64,000 nucleotides of DNA from Hyperoodon ampullatus (GCA_949752795.1 OX457065.1:3896501-3960500), one strand, 5' to 3'; counted from the first letter of the stretch, positions 21,370 to 32,326 are shown. Translations and numbers: made by a program. The notes: generated by a model not told the origin, from the letters alone.

Positions 21370-21640
21370 TTCTTTTCCAGCTTCCTTTGCTGCAGCCATG
21401 AGACAAAGTTTTGGTCAGTGAGACATAAGCAGACACCTGCTGTGGGCTCTGGAAAAGTTTCTGGGTTTTTTGATAAAAGGCATAAAATACAGCTGGCCTA
21501 GCCTTCCTCCCCTTCATCCTTACTTGAGTGCAGATATGATGCCTGGAGCTGTAGCAACCATCTTACAGCCAGGAGGGAAAAGCAAGAAAATCACAAAATT
21601 CCAGCTGTAATCCCACTGAGTGACTGAACCAATGCCTGTG
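21370..21640 (+). repeat. MaLR/MLT1-like LTR fragment
   Basis: 'cagcttcctttgctgcagcc', 'gtgcagatatgatgcctgga' and 'gtagcaaccatcttacagcc' resemble the repeat group at 19795. Diverged, without clear ends. Confidence 0.45.
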
Positions 21641-22234
21641 GTCACCTCCCTCTAGATTTCTTATTACATGAGAAAAATATAACTTTATTTATCAAGCCAG
21701 ATTTGTTTTGACTCTGCAAGTGAAAGCTGTCCTAATGGAGACAATTGTCACTTTCACTACAGCTGCATAGGTGGAAACATAATTGCCCCAGCCCCTGAGT
21801 TTCACATTTTAGAGCATCTGAACTCAACTTTCTGGGTCCCAAATTCAAAAAAACATTCCTGAGTTGGGACTCATTGGCCCAATTTTGATTGCTTATGCCT
21901 GGGCCAATCATGGGTGACCAGGGAGGGCAGGCTCTGATTGGTCCAGTTAGTGCCAACCCCTAGACCAATACACCCCTGCCAGCACAGCAGTGGGATGGGT
22001 GCCATTTGACATGACAGTAAGAAAGCATCTGGGGCAGATTGACCTATCAGTATCTGTTCCAGTCACTCAGCCAAGGGCACTGACAGGGGATCTCCACTCA
22101 CCCCCTCTGGCTTCCATTCATTCCACCCTGTTTATAAGGCATTCACTGTGTGTGCTGCCGGTGCAGGCCGCAGGGCAGGATGGGAACCGGGTCCACAGTC
22201 TGACCCATTTCCACTGCTAGACCCCAAGGGCAGC
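21641..22234. other. Unique or very old repeat DNA with CCAAT words
   Basis: Between 21870 and 21970 there are several CCAAT or ATTGG words on both strands. They may be part of an ancient repeat that I cannot name. No gene seen. Confidence 0.35.
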
Positions 22235-22505
22235 CTGGCTCTGTGAAGCCCTTGGACCCAGTTCACATGCTTGGGTTCAAACCTGGTCTCTGCCTCCTAC
22301 TGGCTGGTGATGACCATTTCCCACCTGGACAGCCTGCTGAGCTGAGTCCCCTTCCTGGCTGTGTGACCTCGGGGCAGCTGCCTCACTTCTCTGCGTGTGA
22401 TCCTCCATCTGTAAACTGAGGGGATAATCCTGACCTCTCAGTTTGTTGGGATAAGAAGATTTATGAGATAACTCTGGGTCACACAGGAGGTGCTCAATCA
22501 ATCCT
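22235..22505 (+). repeat. MIR SINE
   Basis: 'cttgggttcaaacctggtct', 'ctggctgtgtgacctcgggg', 'atcctccatctgtaaactga' and 'gaggtgctcaatcaatcc' run the length of sense MIR. A possible insertion lies at about 22310-22350. Confidence 0.8.
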
Positions 22506-23114
22506 AAAAATAAAATTTAACAGCCCCGAGGGAAGGTATGACAAGTCAGAGTTCCCTGAGGCCAGCCGCCCAGGAGGAGGCTGGGCGCTGGGTGGGGTCC
22601 AGCCGCCCACCTCCCACCCAGAGATTCTGCTGGAGCAGGCAGACAGCAAAAGCAAAGGGGCTCCAGACACCTGCCTCGGGCCTGCGTAAGCCCATGGGAT
22701 GGGTTGGCGGATGTGGGTCAATGGTGCATGCCAGTCCCCAGAGTGAGGGTGGCAGAAGGCTGTCCCTGTCCATCGGAGGGCTGGCAGCCACCAGGGCCAC
22801 ATCCATGTCTAAGAGAGGCCAAAGGCAGCTCTTGGGTCCTGTCAATGACAGCTGCTGGCCACAGAAGAGAGGCTGACCTCTTTGTCCTCCGGGGTGCTGA
22901 GCAGGCTGGGTAGGTGGACAGTGGCTCCAATCCAGGCATTTGGACAACCTTCCCCTGCACTCCGGGCACCTCCTCAGCAACTTGCCAGGCACTGTGTGGG
23001 AAACAAAGCTTCCTGCCCGGCAGGCATCTACCCCCACCTCCCTAGGCCAGGACGTCTGCTCTGCTCCTCAGGAGGCTCACTGGCTGATGGGGGTAGAGAC
23101 CACAGGCCAGATGG
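22506..23114. other. Unique GC-rich DNA, no gene seen
   Basis: Frames of 112 (+), 163 (-) and 200 (+) codons overlap here on opposite strands. The last runs into a MIR, which argues against coding. Confidence 0.45.
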
Positions 23115-23330
23115 AGACAGCTGCCGTTATCAAGGATCTGCTAAGCACCAGGCCCTGTGACCTGCACAGTCATGTTCACGTCAGTATTGCTCACCACGAC
23201 CCTAGGAAAGAAGACCTGCTTTTATCCCCATTTTACAGAAAAGGAAACGGAGGCTCAGAGAGATCAGCTGGCTTGCCCAGGGTCGCACAGTCAGGAAGTG
23301 CACAGTCAGGGTTGCGGTCAGGAAGTGGGA
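23115..23330 (-). repeat. MIR SINE, reverse
   Basis: 'ctgctaagcaccaggccctg', 'tatccccattttacagaaaa' and 'cttgcccagggtcgcacagt' in reverse MIR order. Confidence 0.85.
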
Positions 23331-23499
23331 GCCGGGATTCCAGACCAAGCCTGTCCAACCCCAAAGAATGGTCTCTTTCCCCTGCGTGGCAGGCCAGGGA
23401 GCAGGCAAAAAGTCAAAGTGGCATCAAGTTGTCATGGGAAGCAACTGGGCTGGGCATCGGAGGACAGCCCCACGTCCCCCTTGTCGCCACAGCCTGGCC

Positions 23500-23790
23500 T
23501 GGCTCTCTGCTTGAGCAGCCTGTGCTCCCTTTCCCCAGCTGAGCTCCCCCTCCCCCTCCAGGTCTCCATTTCAATGCCGCTTTCTCCGGGAAACCACCCT
23601 GGATTTCCCAGGTTGGGACTCCTCCTCTCAGCTCCCACAGCCCCCTTTGGCTGAACCTGTCTGCCTGCCTCAGGAGAATCTAAACTCCAGAGGGCAAGAC
23701 AATTTCTGTCAAAGCCCTACGGTATCTTCAGGATGTAGCAAGGTGCCTGGCACATGGTGGGCCCTCAGGAAATGTACGTGGACTCTGTGG
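23500..23790 (+). repeat. L2 LINE 3' end
   Basis: 'ctaaactccagagggcaaga' and 'gcaaggtgcctggcacatgg' with a terminal 'cctcaggaaatgtacg' match the sense L2 3' terminus. Confidence 0.7.
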
Positions 23791-24720
23791 AGTAAAGGAC
23801 TCTGATCAGACCCTCTCCCCAGAGAGTATGGACTCTTTTCTGGGGGATAAGGACTGAATCTCTGGACCAAAGGCAACAGGACAGGACAGACCCCAGGGGT
23901 CCCAGGGGTCTAAGGACTGCCTGTCAGGACCCTCCCCTCCCCCCAGACTGAGATGTGTCCCCAGAGCCTGGCCCATTGAATTTTTTTCCTGCCAACTCCC
24001 TGTGATTCATTCTCAGCCTCTGGCACGCCTGGGCCTACCCAGAGGCCACAGGCCCTCAGTGCTAAGTTTAGTGACTGCAAAATGTCCCCATGAAATTCCA
24101 GGCAGAGCCAGGGGGCTGGTGGCACATTCCACAGAGCTTCCTTGGGCCTCCTGCTTAGCGCCCCAGGACCTGAAGGGAAACCAAGTGTCCTTCCAGTAAA
24201 TAGCCTGGAAGGGCTGTGTCCCCATCTCAGGCCTTGACCCGTGGCCACAGAGCTCAAGGACAGAGGTGTCCTTTCATGTCAGCGGAGCTTAGCGTGGAGG
24301 GATGGAAGCCTGGGAGCCCTTGAATGATGTACCACAGGGAGAGGGGCCCTGTCGAGGTTTAGGGCCAACCCCTCCCCTTGGGAATCCTATCGACAGGTTG
24401 GACAATCCCCACCTAGGATAAAACTTATTGTCCTAGGGCTGGGGTCCTTCTCCCGTGCCTACCTGGGAGATAGAAGTGTCCCGGCTCTATCCTTTGGGCC
24501 TCAGGCCCACCTTTCTCCTGCCCTTCATAGGACAGGACCCCCAGCCCTCTCCCTGCTCTGTAGCCCCTTCCTGATGTTTCCTGTCTGCTTTGTCCTTCTC
24601 CCAGAGATGAGCCAAAGACCCCCAAACAAGATTGAACAGGGAAGAAGTTATGAGATGTACAGGGGAAGGACCCCTTCCTCTCTTCTGAACACAGTAAAAA
24701 CTGTGTATACACCATGGAGG
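23791..24720. other. Unique DNA, no gene seen
   Basis: No recognisable repeat. The minus-strand frame of 115 codons at 23910-24257 has no domain and no splice context that I can support. Confidence 0.4.
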
Positions 24721-24723
24721 CAG

Positions 24724-24801
24724 TGAATGAGATCTTAAGTTACCTTAAATTCTTGACTTGGGTTGAGCTTGTGTCCCATTAAGATCTTCAGATCTCATTC
24801 A
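24724..24801. repeat. 12-bp perfect inverted repeat
   Basis: 'tgaatgagatct' at 24724-24735 faces 'agatctcattca' at 24790-24801 across a 54-base loop. Origin unknown. Confidence 0.8.
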
Positions 24802-24804
24802 TGT

Positions 24805-25060
24805 GAACATCATCCCCAGGAAGGCCTCCCCAGCCTGTGTTTAGGCAACTGGTTTCAATCAATCCTCCTCCACCTTGTATCTTTCTGAATATGAGAAACC
24901 ACAACCCCCTCGTCACTAGTCAGAAACCTCGGTCTCGTTGCTGGACTGTCAGCTCATCAAGGGTGGGGAAGGGCTATCAGGTCACTACATTCTCCACAGC
25001 ACTGAGCACAGTGCCTCCGCAGAGGAGGCACTCAGTTGGAGGTTATTTTTGTAATGTAAG
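24805..25060 (+). repeat. L2 LINE 3' end
   Basis: 'caggaaggcctccccagcct', 'gactgtcagctcatcaaggg' and 'cagcactgagcacagtgcct' fit the sense L2 terminus. Confidence 0.7.
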
Positions 25061-25254
25061 TATGCACATACAGAAGAGGATTACAACAGTTGAAAAAATA
25101 ATATTTTTTAAATAATAAAGCAAGTTATTAAGTCAAATCAATGGGGCAAGGAAAGCACTTTTAACAAATGTGGAAATGGGATATCAGAGTGGAAAAAGAG
25201 GAATCTCAACTGCTACCTCACTTCATAGACAAAAGTCAATTTGGAAATAATAAT

Positions 25255-25400
25255 AATAATAGAGTCAGGAGAAAACTTTGGGAGGTGATGGATATGTACA
25301 TGGCCTTGATGGTGGTGATGGTTTCATGGGTGTATACTTATCCTCAAACTCATTGAGTTGTATACATTAAAATACGTAGCTTTTTACATGTTAAAAAGCA
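25255..25400 (+). mobile_element. L1 3' UTR fragment
   Basis: 'gggaggtgatggatatgtac', 'gatggtttcatgggtgtata' and 'ttgtatacattaaaatacgt' are a sense L1 tail abutting another L1. Confidence 0.7.
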
Positions 25401-26600
25401 GTTTGAAATGGATCATAGACCTAAATGTAAAAAGAACCAAGATTCCAGAGGACACAGAGCTGAGTATCTTTGCTACATTAGGAAGGCAAAGGTTTCTTGT
25501 TCAGGACACAAACAGCACTGACCTTAAAAGAAAAAACTGAAAAATTGGACTTCATCCAAATTTTCTGCTCATTAAAAGACACCATTGACAAAAAAAAAAA
25601 AAAAAGACACCATTGACAAACCTAATAGGGCAAAACAAATACTGGAAAAAAATATTCACTCTGTGTGTGTGTCTGACAAAGGACTTATTCCGAGAACATA
25701 TAAATAACTAGAAATCGACAGTAACAAGATGAACAATCCACACAAAAAATGGGATAAGACCTGAACAGATACTACAAAAGAAGACATATTAATGGCCAAT
25801 AAGCACATAAAGTGGTGGTCAACACCAAGGAAATACAAAATAATAGAATTAAAATTATTACCAGATACCATGATATATACCCACCAGAATGACAAAAAAA
25901 AAAATTTTTTTTTTTTTGGAAACTGACAACACCAAGTGCTGTGAGAGTATGGAGCAACTGGAACTGTCATCCTCTAATGGAGGAAATAGAAAATGTACAG
26001 AAAATTTGGAGAACAGTCAGGAACTTTCTTATAAAGCAAGGCAACTAAGGAGACTTTTATGTTACCTTAAACTAAGCAGACATCCAGGGAATGACTGAAT
26101 CACTGCTCCTAGCTATTTACCCAAGAGAAATGAAAACACATGGGTATACAAAGACTTGTACGAGAATGTTTGCAGTGGCTTTCTTCACGTTAGACAAACC
26201 TGGGCACGACCCACGTGTCTATCCCCGGGCAAGTGGATGGGTCCGCTGTGCAACATCCATGCAATGGACAGGGCTCAGCAGTTAAAGGCATCAACTGTTG
26301 ATGACCACATGGGTGACTCTCCAAAGAAGCACACTGAGAGGGAGAAGCCAGACCCAGACGACACGCGTGCTGGGCAAATCCATTTCTGCGAAACTCTAGG
26401 ACACGCAGAGCAAACCTGTGTGGAGACAAAGCAGAGCAGCAGCTGCCTCTGAGGATGAGGAGGAGCCGCAAAGGGCCCAAGGCAAGTTCGCGGGGGGCTG
26501 AAAACGGTCCACGTCATGCTCAAGGGATAATTACAAAGACAAACACAAATATAAAAACGCGTTGAAGTGAGCACCTCAGTTGCACGCAGTTCATTCTCCC
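25401..26600 (+). mobile_element. L1M fragment, ORF2 end plus 3' UTR
   Basis: Begins in the end of ORF2 ('tggatcatagacctaaatgt', 'attggacttcatccaaattt'). It continues through 'atggccaataagcacataaa' and 'ccaagagaaatgaaaacaca' to a GC-shifted 3' UTR. The reading frame is broken by many stops. It contains a poly(A)-only insertion at 25574-25617 and an A/T hairpin at 25890-25917. Confidence 0.8.
25574..25617 (+). mobile_element. Poly(A)-only insertion with TSD
   Basis: 'aaaagacaccattgac' at 25574-25589 is repeated exactly at 25602-25617. Only a run of A separates the two copies. This is the footprint of target-primed reverse transcription that copied nothing beyond a tail. Local slippage is an alternative. 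Confidence 0.65.
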
Positions 26601-26689
26601 CTAATTATATTTGTCTTCAACAAAATATATCTTAAAAAGTTTAAAAATTCAGAAATAATTTGTATTGTTCACAAGAATTTAAACTAATG

Positions 26690-26856
26690 ATAGTAGAGCA
26701 GGCTGTGCATGTCTGCCGCCCAGCTTAAGAAATCCAGCGTTATCACTATCTTAGAACCTGCGCATTTTCCTCCCTCCCTCAGAAAAAGCAGGAGCTGAAA
26801 TTTTGTGTTCATTATTCCTTTTTTTTCCTCTTAATCATACCACCGCTGCCCAATTC
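26690..26856 (-). mobile_element. Old L1M fragment, left of LTR
   Basis: 'gaaattttgtgttcattatt' and the stretch before it resemble a reverse L1ME 3' UTR. It continues at 27428 after the LTR. Confidence 0.6.
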
Positions 26857-27423
26857 TGTTACTGAACACAAGTTCGTGTGCCTGATGTACAGTGAGGCCA
26901 AACAAACCGAAACGTCGGAGTTTAGAGCAAAGAAAGGTTTATTGCGGGGCCAACGCAACGAGAACGGACGGCTCGCGCTCAAAAACCCCGAACACCCTGA
27001 TGATTTTCAGGGCAAAGTTTTTAATAGGCAAACTTTGGGGTGAGGGCTGCAGGGTGTGTGACTTTCTTCTGACTGGTCGCTGATGAAGTAGCAGGGCGGT
27101 ATTCCAGGGATCTTGGGCTCAGCCTGAAGTTACCATCCTCCACCTGGGTGGGGCCTTAGTTCCTGCAGAAGAATTCAAAGATATTGTTAAGTATATCCCT
27201 TGAGGAGGAACCAGGATCGTGCTTTAATAGCTACACTATTGTTTCTTGACTGCTCCTCCCTTGTTTCTGCATTCCCTTACTTCCCTGATTGGTAACTGTT
27301 TGAATCTGCCCTCTGGTACTCTGGAAGGTTAGGAGGCGAAGGCTTTATCGTGCAAATAAGAAATGGGGGACCCGGAAAGGCTTTTGTGTTCTGGAGGGCC
27401 CCACAGGACCCTGCTTGGTTTCA
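26857..27423 (-). mobile_element. ERV-type solo LTR (567 bp)
   Basis: On this strand it runs from 'tgttactgaacac' to 'cttggtttca', with TG...CA ends. A reverse AATAAA lies in 'ggtttattgc' (about 26936-26945), placing R-U5 at the left. Flanks 26853-26856 (attc) and 27424-27427 (attg) suggest a 4 bp TSD, typical of class I ERVs. It splits one L1 and has no internal viral genes. Confidence 0.8.
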
Positions 27424-27427
27424 ATTG

Positions 27428-27905
27428 CTTAAATTTTTCTTGTTCTGTTTGGGCGTGGTATATAAATGGAATGGAATTGTTCTGTCTGTATTCTTCTGAA
27501 ACTTGCTGTTTCCGCTCACATTGTGTCTTTGACATTCACTCAGGTTGTACGTAGCTGTACCCCGTTCGCTGTCATGATGGTATGGTGTCTGGTGTGGAGC
27601 TGTAGTACAGTTTGTTTGTCTCCTGTTATTTGTTTGTCTCCTGGGTTATTTCCAGGTGAGGGCACCCAGTGCTTGTGCGTGTCCTCTCGTGAGCATGGGT
27701 ACAAACTCCTCTAGGGTGTAAACCCAGGATAGGAATTGCTGGATTGTGCTAAATGCATGTCTTCAATTTACAAAATAATTCCAGCTTCGCTAGAAATTAC
27801 CAAATAGTTTCCAAAGTGACAACTCTTTGCAATTGACATGGCCACAGCTGAGGATGAAAATTCCAGTTACTCCACAGCCTCACCAAACCTTGGAATTATT
27901 AGACC
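27428..27905 (-). mobile_element. Old L1M fragment, right of LTR
   Basis: 'gtattcttctgaaacttgct', 'ggataggaattgctggattg' and 'gtttccaaagtgacaactct' are reverse L1M words collinear with the left part. Confidence 0.75.
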
Positions 27906-28440
27906 TTTAAATGTTTGAGAACAAAGACAGGAATCACAAACTCAGATGCCTTGTGGACCATAAAAGTAACCAGCAATTGGGCTGGGGAACAGTAAGGAGA
28001 GGTGGGGACTGCAGCAAACTGAGTCACACGCGCCGGCTGAAAGAAGTGGTCTTGACACTGCACCCTGACCAGGTGCAGACCCGCAGCTGTCAGAGTTCTG
28101 AAATGTTCCAAAGAAGCCAGAAACCCAGATTTTTACATGGAATCTGATTTTGAAATGTGAACCACTATTTCAGTTGAATTTATAGCTATTAGAACTTATT
28201 GGAACTTTGGCCAGTGATCGCAGCTCTGCGTGGCTTGTGTGCTTATGTGCTCTGTAGATTGTCGTTGCTGATTGGCGGGAGTCCACTATTCTTCTTCTGC
28301 TTTGTTATTCGAAAAGTTCAGTTTTCCAGAAGTCCCGTTGTCTCAGAGGAACAGGGTCACGTGCTGCTCTAGTCCGCTGTGAAGTTAAACCTTACGTACT
28401 TCAAGCTACTGGAGGAAATCTTTCCCTCCATCGTCTCTGG
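27906..28440. other. Unique DNA, no gene seen
   Basis: No repeat recognised. Contains 'ctgattggcggg' (CCAAT-box-like, reverse) near 28269 and a CACGTG word near 28362. Confidence 0.4.
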
Positions 28441-28444
28441 GGCC

Positions 28445-28985
28445 CCTTCTGTAACTTGTTCTCCACTCAGCAGCCAGATGGATTCTTTCAAAATAGAAAT
28501 CAGGTGCTGTCGCTTCCCTTGCTTGACCCTCCAGTCATCCTAACAGACAGTTTAAGCTCCTGGCCCAGGGCTCTTCATGGCATCTTTGCCCCAAGCTATC
28601 CAACCCACCAACTCCCCAAGCTCAGCCTCAGCTCAGGGGGTACGCACAAGCTGTTCCATCTGCCTGCATCTCCCTTCCCTTTGATCCTTCCCTGGCTGGT
28701 TCCTTCTTCGCCTCCAGGACCTGCATAACTGTCTCCTTCCCAGAAGGGCCTTCCCTGACCACTCATCTAAATAGCAAAGGCCCTCAGCCACACCCCGCAC
28801 TCTCCCTCCCAGCCCCTGCGGACATGTCCTTGCGCTCCACCATCTCAATCGTCTCACGCAGCTGTGTTCATTTTGCTGACCACCTCGCCTACCACGGGTC
28901 AGCCCCCTGAGGGACAGGGACGTGGAACCGCCACGTCCCCTGCCCCTGGTGTGGGACCCAGCACCTGCCATGTACAGGACCCTGT
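28445..28985 (+). repeat. L2 LINE ORF2 end and 3' terminus
   Basis: 'agatggattctttcaaaata', 'agggctcttcatggcatctt', 'gaagggccttccctgaccac' and 'acccagcacctgccatgta' cover about 540 bp of sense L2. The 90-codon frame starting at 28456 is decayed L2 ORF2. Confidence 0.8.
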
Positions 28986-29754
28986 GCTAAGGCTGTGGGG
29001 TTAGGCAGGGACTAACCATGGCCCAGGCCTCAGGGAGACAGGACCTGGGAGAGGAGGCCAGACCATCCACAGAGAACCACAGGGCCAGGCTGGAGCGTCG
29101 CACACGTGCAGGGTGCCGCTGGGCTGTCCCGACACGGCCAGTTGGCTGTTTGCAGCTGGCGTCCGCCCCACTGGTTGCTGTGTGCCCTGGATAGAGCTAG
29201 AGGTGAGATCAGAGTCTAACAGAGCAGAAACGACCTAGGGGCAGATGACTCGGGTTCGGAAGCCAGCTGCGTGACCTTGGGAAGTCTCAGTGTGGATGAG
29301 GGCCTCCTTGGCGCCATCCTGTGTGTGAAGGTATTGACCGGTGCCTGATGTAAGGCCAGGAGGGCAGAGTGGAGTGTGGGGACTTCGCAGAGTGGGGCTG
29401 GGTCACGCCTTCCTGGCAGATGAAGGGAGTGAGCGGGAGCCAGGTAACCAGGTGAGGGTGGGGTGTGAGGTGCAGGCAAGAGCCTGGGCGCCCAGGCCTC
29501 ACAGAAGCCTCGCGGAGTCCTGTCTGCCCTCTGACCCCACTGGGATTTAATTCAAATGCCCTCTTCTAGATACTGGAGGTGCTTCCTCTCTGAGCCTGAG
29601 AGGCTGCCATGGCTGTGGGCTTTCCTGGGGGAAGCAAGGGGTGTCCTTCACCTGGGGAGCCTCCAGTGGATTAGGTGGCCCCTCTGCAGTCTCAGTGACC
29701 TCTGGGGCCACCCTGCAGGTAGGGGCCTCTGTGTGGGAACACACCCGAGAAGGC
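28986..29754. other. Unique GC-rich DNA, no gene seen
   Basis: Several opposing frames below 90 codons; no domain. Confidence 0.4.
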
Positions 29755-29890
29755 AGTAAAGGGACCACGTTTATGGACCACCTGCTGTATCCCAAGCCAT
29801 GAGGAACCAGAATTCAGAGATGTTAAGTTAGTTGCCCCGGGTGACACAGCAATGAGTATGGAGACTTGAACTCTTCTGACCCTAGGCCCC
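29755..29890 (-). repeat. MIR SINE, reverse
   Basis: 'ttgccccgggtgacacagca' and 'ggagacttgaactcttctga' are the reverse tRNA-proximal MIR half. Confidence 0.65.
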
Positions 29891-29899
29891 AGGGTCATG

Positions 29900-30065
29900 A
29901 TACGAAGCACTGATTATATGCCCGGCACTGTGTGGTCGTTTAAGTGAGCAGGTGTTAGCACGTCTAATCCTCATAGCAACCCCATGAGGCAGGAAGAGTA
30001 ATTATCCCAATTTCTCAGAAGAGAGGCCTGAGGGTCAGAGAGAAACAGGTGGTAAGTGGCTAAAG
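29900..30065 (-). repeat. MIR SINE, reverse
   Basis: 'tgattatatgcccggcactg', 'taatcctcatagcaacccca' and 'gcctgagggtcagagagaaa' in reverse order. Confidence 0.75.
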
Positions 30066-30114
30066 CGGAACGATGATCACATGTGTAGAAATAGTAGCAG
30101 CAGCAGTAGTGATA

Positions 30115-30280
30115 ACTAGCACTTGCAGAGCAACTACCCCGTGCCTGGCACTGTCCTCAGTGCTTTGCATATGTTAACCTTTTCAATTCTCACAGCCACC
30201 CTTCAAGATAGATGCCATTTTTCTCCCCATTTTAAAATCAGGAAACTGAGAAAGAGAGACATTAAGTCCTTGAGCCCAGG
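30115..30280 (-). repeat. MIR SINE, reverse
   Basis: 'ccgtgcctggcactgtcctc' and 'ctccccattttaaaatcagg' in reverse order. Third same-strand MIR in about 530 bp. Confidence 0.75.
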
Positions 30281-30889
30281 TTTGACGCTGGAGCCTCCAT
30301 GTGCTCTGAGGCAGCCAACTCAGGCTCGTTCCGCTGCCCTGCAGGGCAGCACCGAGACCATCTTGAGAGGTGGCCAGCCTCCCGTCCCAGGGATGTGCAA
30401 ACTGAGGAGGTCAAGGATGCTGTGGGATGGGTCCCGGGATGCCTGTGCCCCCTGCTCTCCACGCGGTGTGAGGGGAAGCATCCGTGTTCCACAGCCCGCC
30501 TCACCCCCCCGCTGGAGGCTTCTGCAGTCCGGGTGGGTAGGTGGGTACCAGCGGGCACAGTGGGAGGTGTGGCTCCTCTAATGGGGCTGAGCCTGGAATT
30601 CTGGAGGCTCCACAGGGCCCAGTCCTGCCCTGCCCTTGCCCTTGGAAGACAGAGACCTCTCCTGAGCCCGGGCTGGGCACACCGAGGAGCCGCCTGGCAG
30701 CCAGCAGGGTGGAGAACATTGCCCTCGTTAGACTAATAGGTGCACTCTGTGAACCGTGCATCTGGGATGGCCCCCAAACACTGCAGGTTCCTGTCCTCAC
30801 AGGGACCTGGCAGGGCCAGCTGCTTGGTGAGAAGCCTGGTGCCTGCCCGGCTGGAGTCCACTGTGGGCCTCTTCCTTCCTGCTTTCCTT
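30281..30889. other. Unique GC-rich DNA, no gene seen
   Basis: Three plus-strand frames of 121-152 codons overlap two minus-strand ones of about 98. The longest starts inside a MIR. Confidence 0.4.
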
Positions 30890-30940
30890 CCTTAGACCTT
30901 TACTGAGCACCTACTGTTTGCCAGGCACACTCTGCCTTGG
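30890..30940 (-). repeat. MIR or L2 end fragment, reverse
   Basis: 'tttactgagcacctactgtt' and 'tgccaggcacactctgcc' only. Confidence 0.6.
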
Positions 30941-31019
30941 GTCCTAACTGTTGCTGTTCATATCTTAGTTCCATTTCTTAAAGCTTCTGCGGTGGAGGCT
31001 TCTTCCTCTCCTCCAACCC

Positions 31020-31165
31020 GCTGTATTAGAGAGAAGGGCTCTGACGGCCCGGGTTCAAATCCAGGGACTGCCAGTTGCTCGCTGTACAACCTCAGGCAAG
31101 TTGCTTCCCACTCTGTAAAATGGGCCGACAACTCAGCCTGTGCAGGGTGTGGCCGTGAGGGCAAA
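31020..31165 (+). repeat. MIR SINE
   Basis: 'cccgggttcaaatccaggga' (B box) then 'ctcaggcaagttgcttccca' and 'ctctgtaaaatgggccga'. Confidence 0.75.
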
Positions 31166-31289
31166 GGAAACTTAGACCCTCTGCAGGGACTTGCCCGAAA
31201 TTGCCTGAGTGAGCCGTTGGCAGAGTCGGTGCTAGAATAAGGCCTCAGGACTCCCTTTCCTGTGCTTTTCTCAAAACAGGGTCTCCTGA

Positions 31290-31425
31290 GGCAGCTCAGC
31301 GGGTGGTGAAGAGCTCCGCTTGGAAGTTTGAGGGACCTGAGTTTGAATCCCAACCACTTCCCAGCTGGGCTCAGGGCAGCTCATTCCACCTCCGTCTCTG
31401 CATCTGTTGTTGTTAAGGCAGCAGG
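31290..31425 (+). repeat. MIR SINE
   Basis: 'cctgagtttgaatcccaacc' and 'cacctccgtctctgcatctg' in sense order. Confidence 0.6.
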
Positions 31426-31459
31426 TCCTCGGGGAGAGCCCGAGGGTAGGCCGGCCACG

Positions 31460-31670
31460 GTTAGCGTGGATGAGAGCCCAGGCTCTGGAGCCTGTCTTGG
31501 CTTAAAGCGTGGCTTGTTCCTTCCACAGTGTGAATGTGGGCAGGCTACTTAACCCCTCTGTGCCTCAGTTCCCCATCTGCTAAAACAAAGTTAACACAGA
31601 AACTCTCCTTGTTGAGGAATTAATGTCGGGGAAGTGCTTGGAACCGTGCCTGGTACAAGGCTTACAGGTT
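31460..31670 (+). repeat. MIR SINE
   Basis: 'gagcccaggctctggagcct', 'gctacttaacccctctgtgc' and 'aagtgcttggaaccgtgcct' span most of a sense MIR. Confidence 0.8.
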
Positions 31671-32039
31671 AAAGAAAACACAAACGCCTGCCTGGGCTCC
31701 TCCCGCGGGAGGTTGGATGCCTTCCGTCCTAGAGGGTTCACGGCCTGGTCCCAGAGCCCAAGGGACGGGGTCTGGGCTACCAACCCCTGGCCAGCCCCTC
31801 AGCTGTCTCTCTGGGTGGAGGATGAGCTCTGGGCTGGGCAGGGGGAGCAAAGAAAAGATGGTAACGCTTGTATCCACTCGTGATCCTTTTAAAAATTCCA
31901 TTCTGAGTGTGTGTTTTATAATGGACGGAATGTGCTAGTTCAGTAACACGTGTCTATACTTCATAAATAAACATACGTCAATGGGGGCTGTGTGCTCACT
32001 CAAGGCTGGAGGATGTTTGACCTAACATAATCACGATCA
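31671..32039. other. Unique DNA, no gene seen
   Basis: Ends in an AT-rich stretch with 'ataaataaaca' near 31963. Confidence 0.4.
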
Positions 32040-32215
32040 TGACAGCAAACCCTTAGGCCGCCCTTGCCAGGAGCACCTTACGTGCACCTCCGCTCATCTG
32101 AGCCCCCAGCAGCCCTGGGAGGTGACACTGTGGTGATCCGCACCTTTCAGATGAGGCAATGGAGGAAAGGGAGGCAACTCCGCAGGATCCCGGAGCCGGG
32201 CGGCCCAGCGTTCAC
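32040..32215 (-). repeat. MIR SINE, reverse
   Basis: 'gcagccctgggaggtgacac' then 'cacctttcagatgaggcaat' in reverse order; diverged. Confidence 0.55.
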
Positions 32216-32326
32216 ACCCCCTGGTGACTGTTGGGCAGTGTTGCTGGTTCTGACCTGAAAGTCGCAAAATGAAGGAAGGGATCACTGTCCCTCACGTGGA
32301 GAAATTTTCTGTCTGTGTCCCCCCAA

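Noticed and set aside
22940..23542. 200-codon plus-strand frame
   Set aside because: It passes through a reverse MIR and is opposed by other frames in GC-rich DNA.
25401..26600. Possibly active L1
   Set aside because: Severely 5'-truncated, many stops, and interrupted by other insertions.
26857..27423. Endogenous retrovirus with genes
   Set aside because: Only a solo LTR; no internal region on either side, because the flanks are L1.
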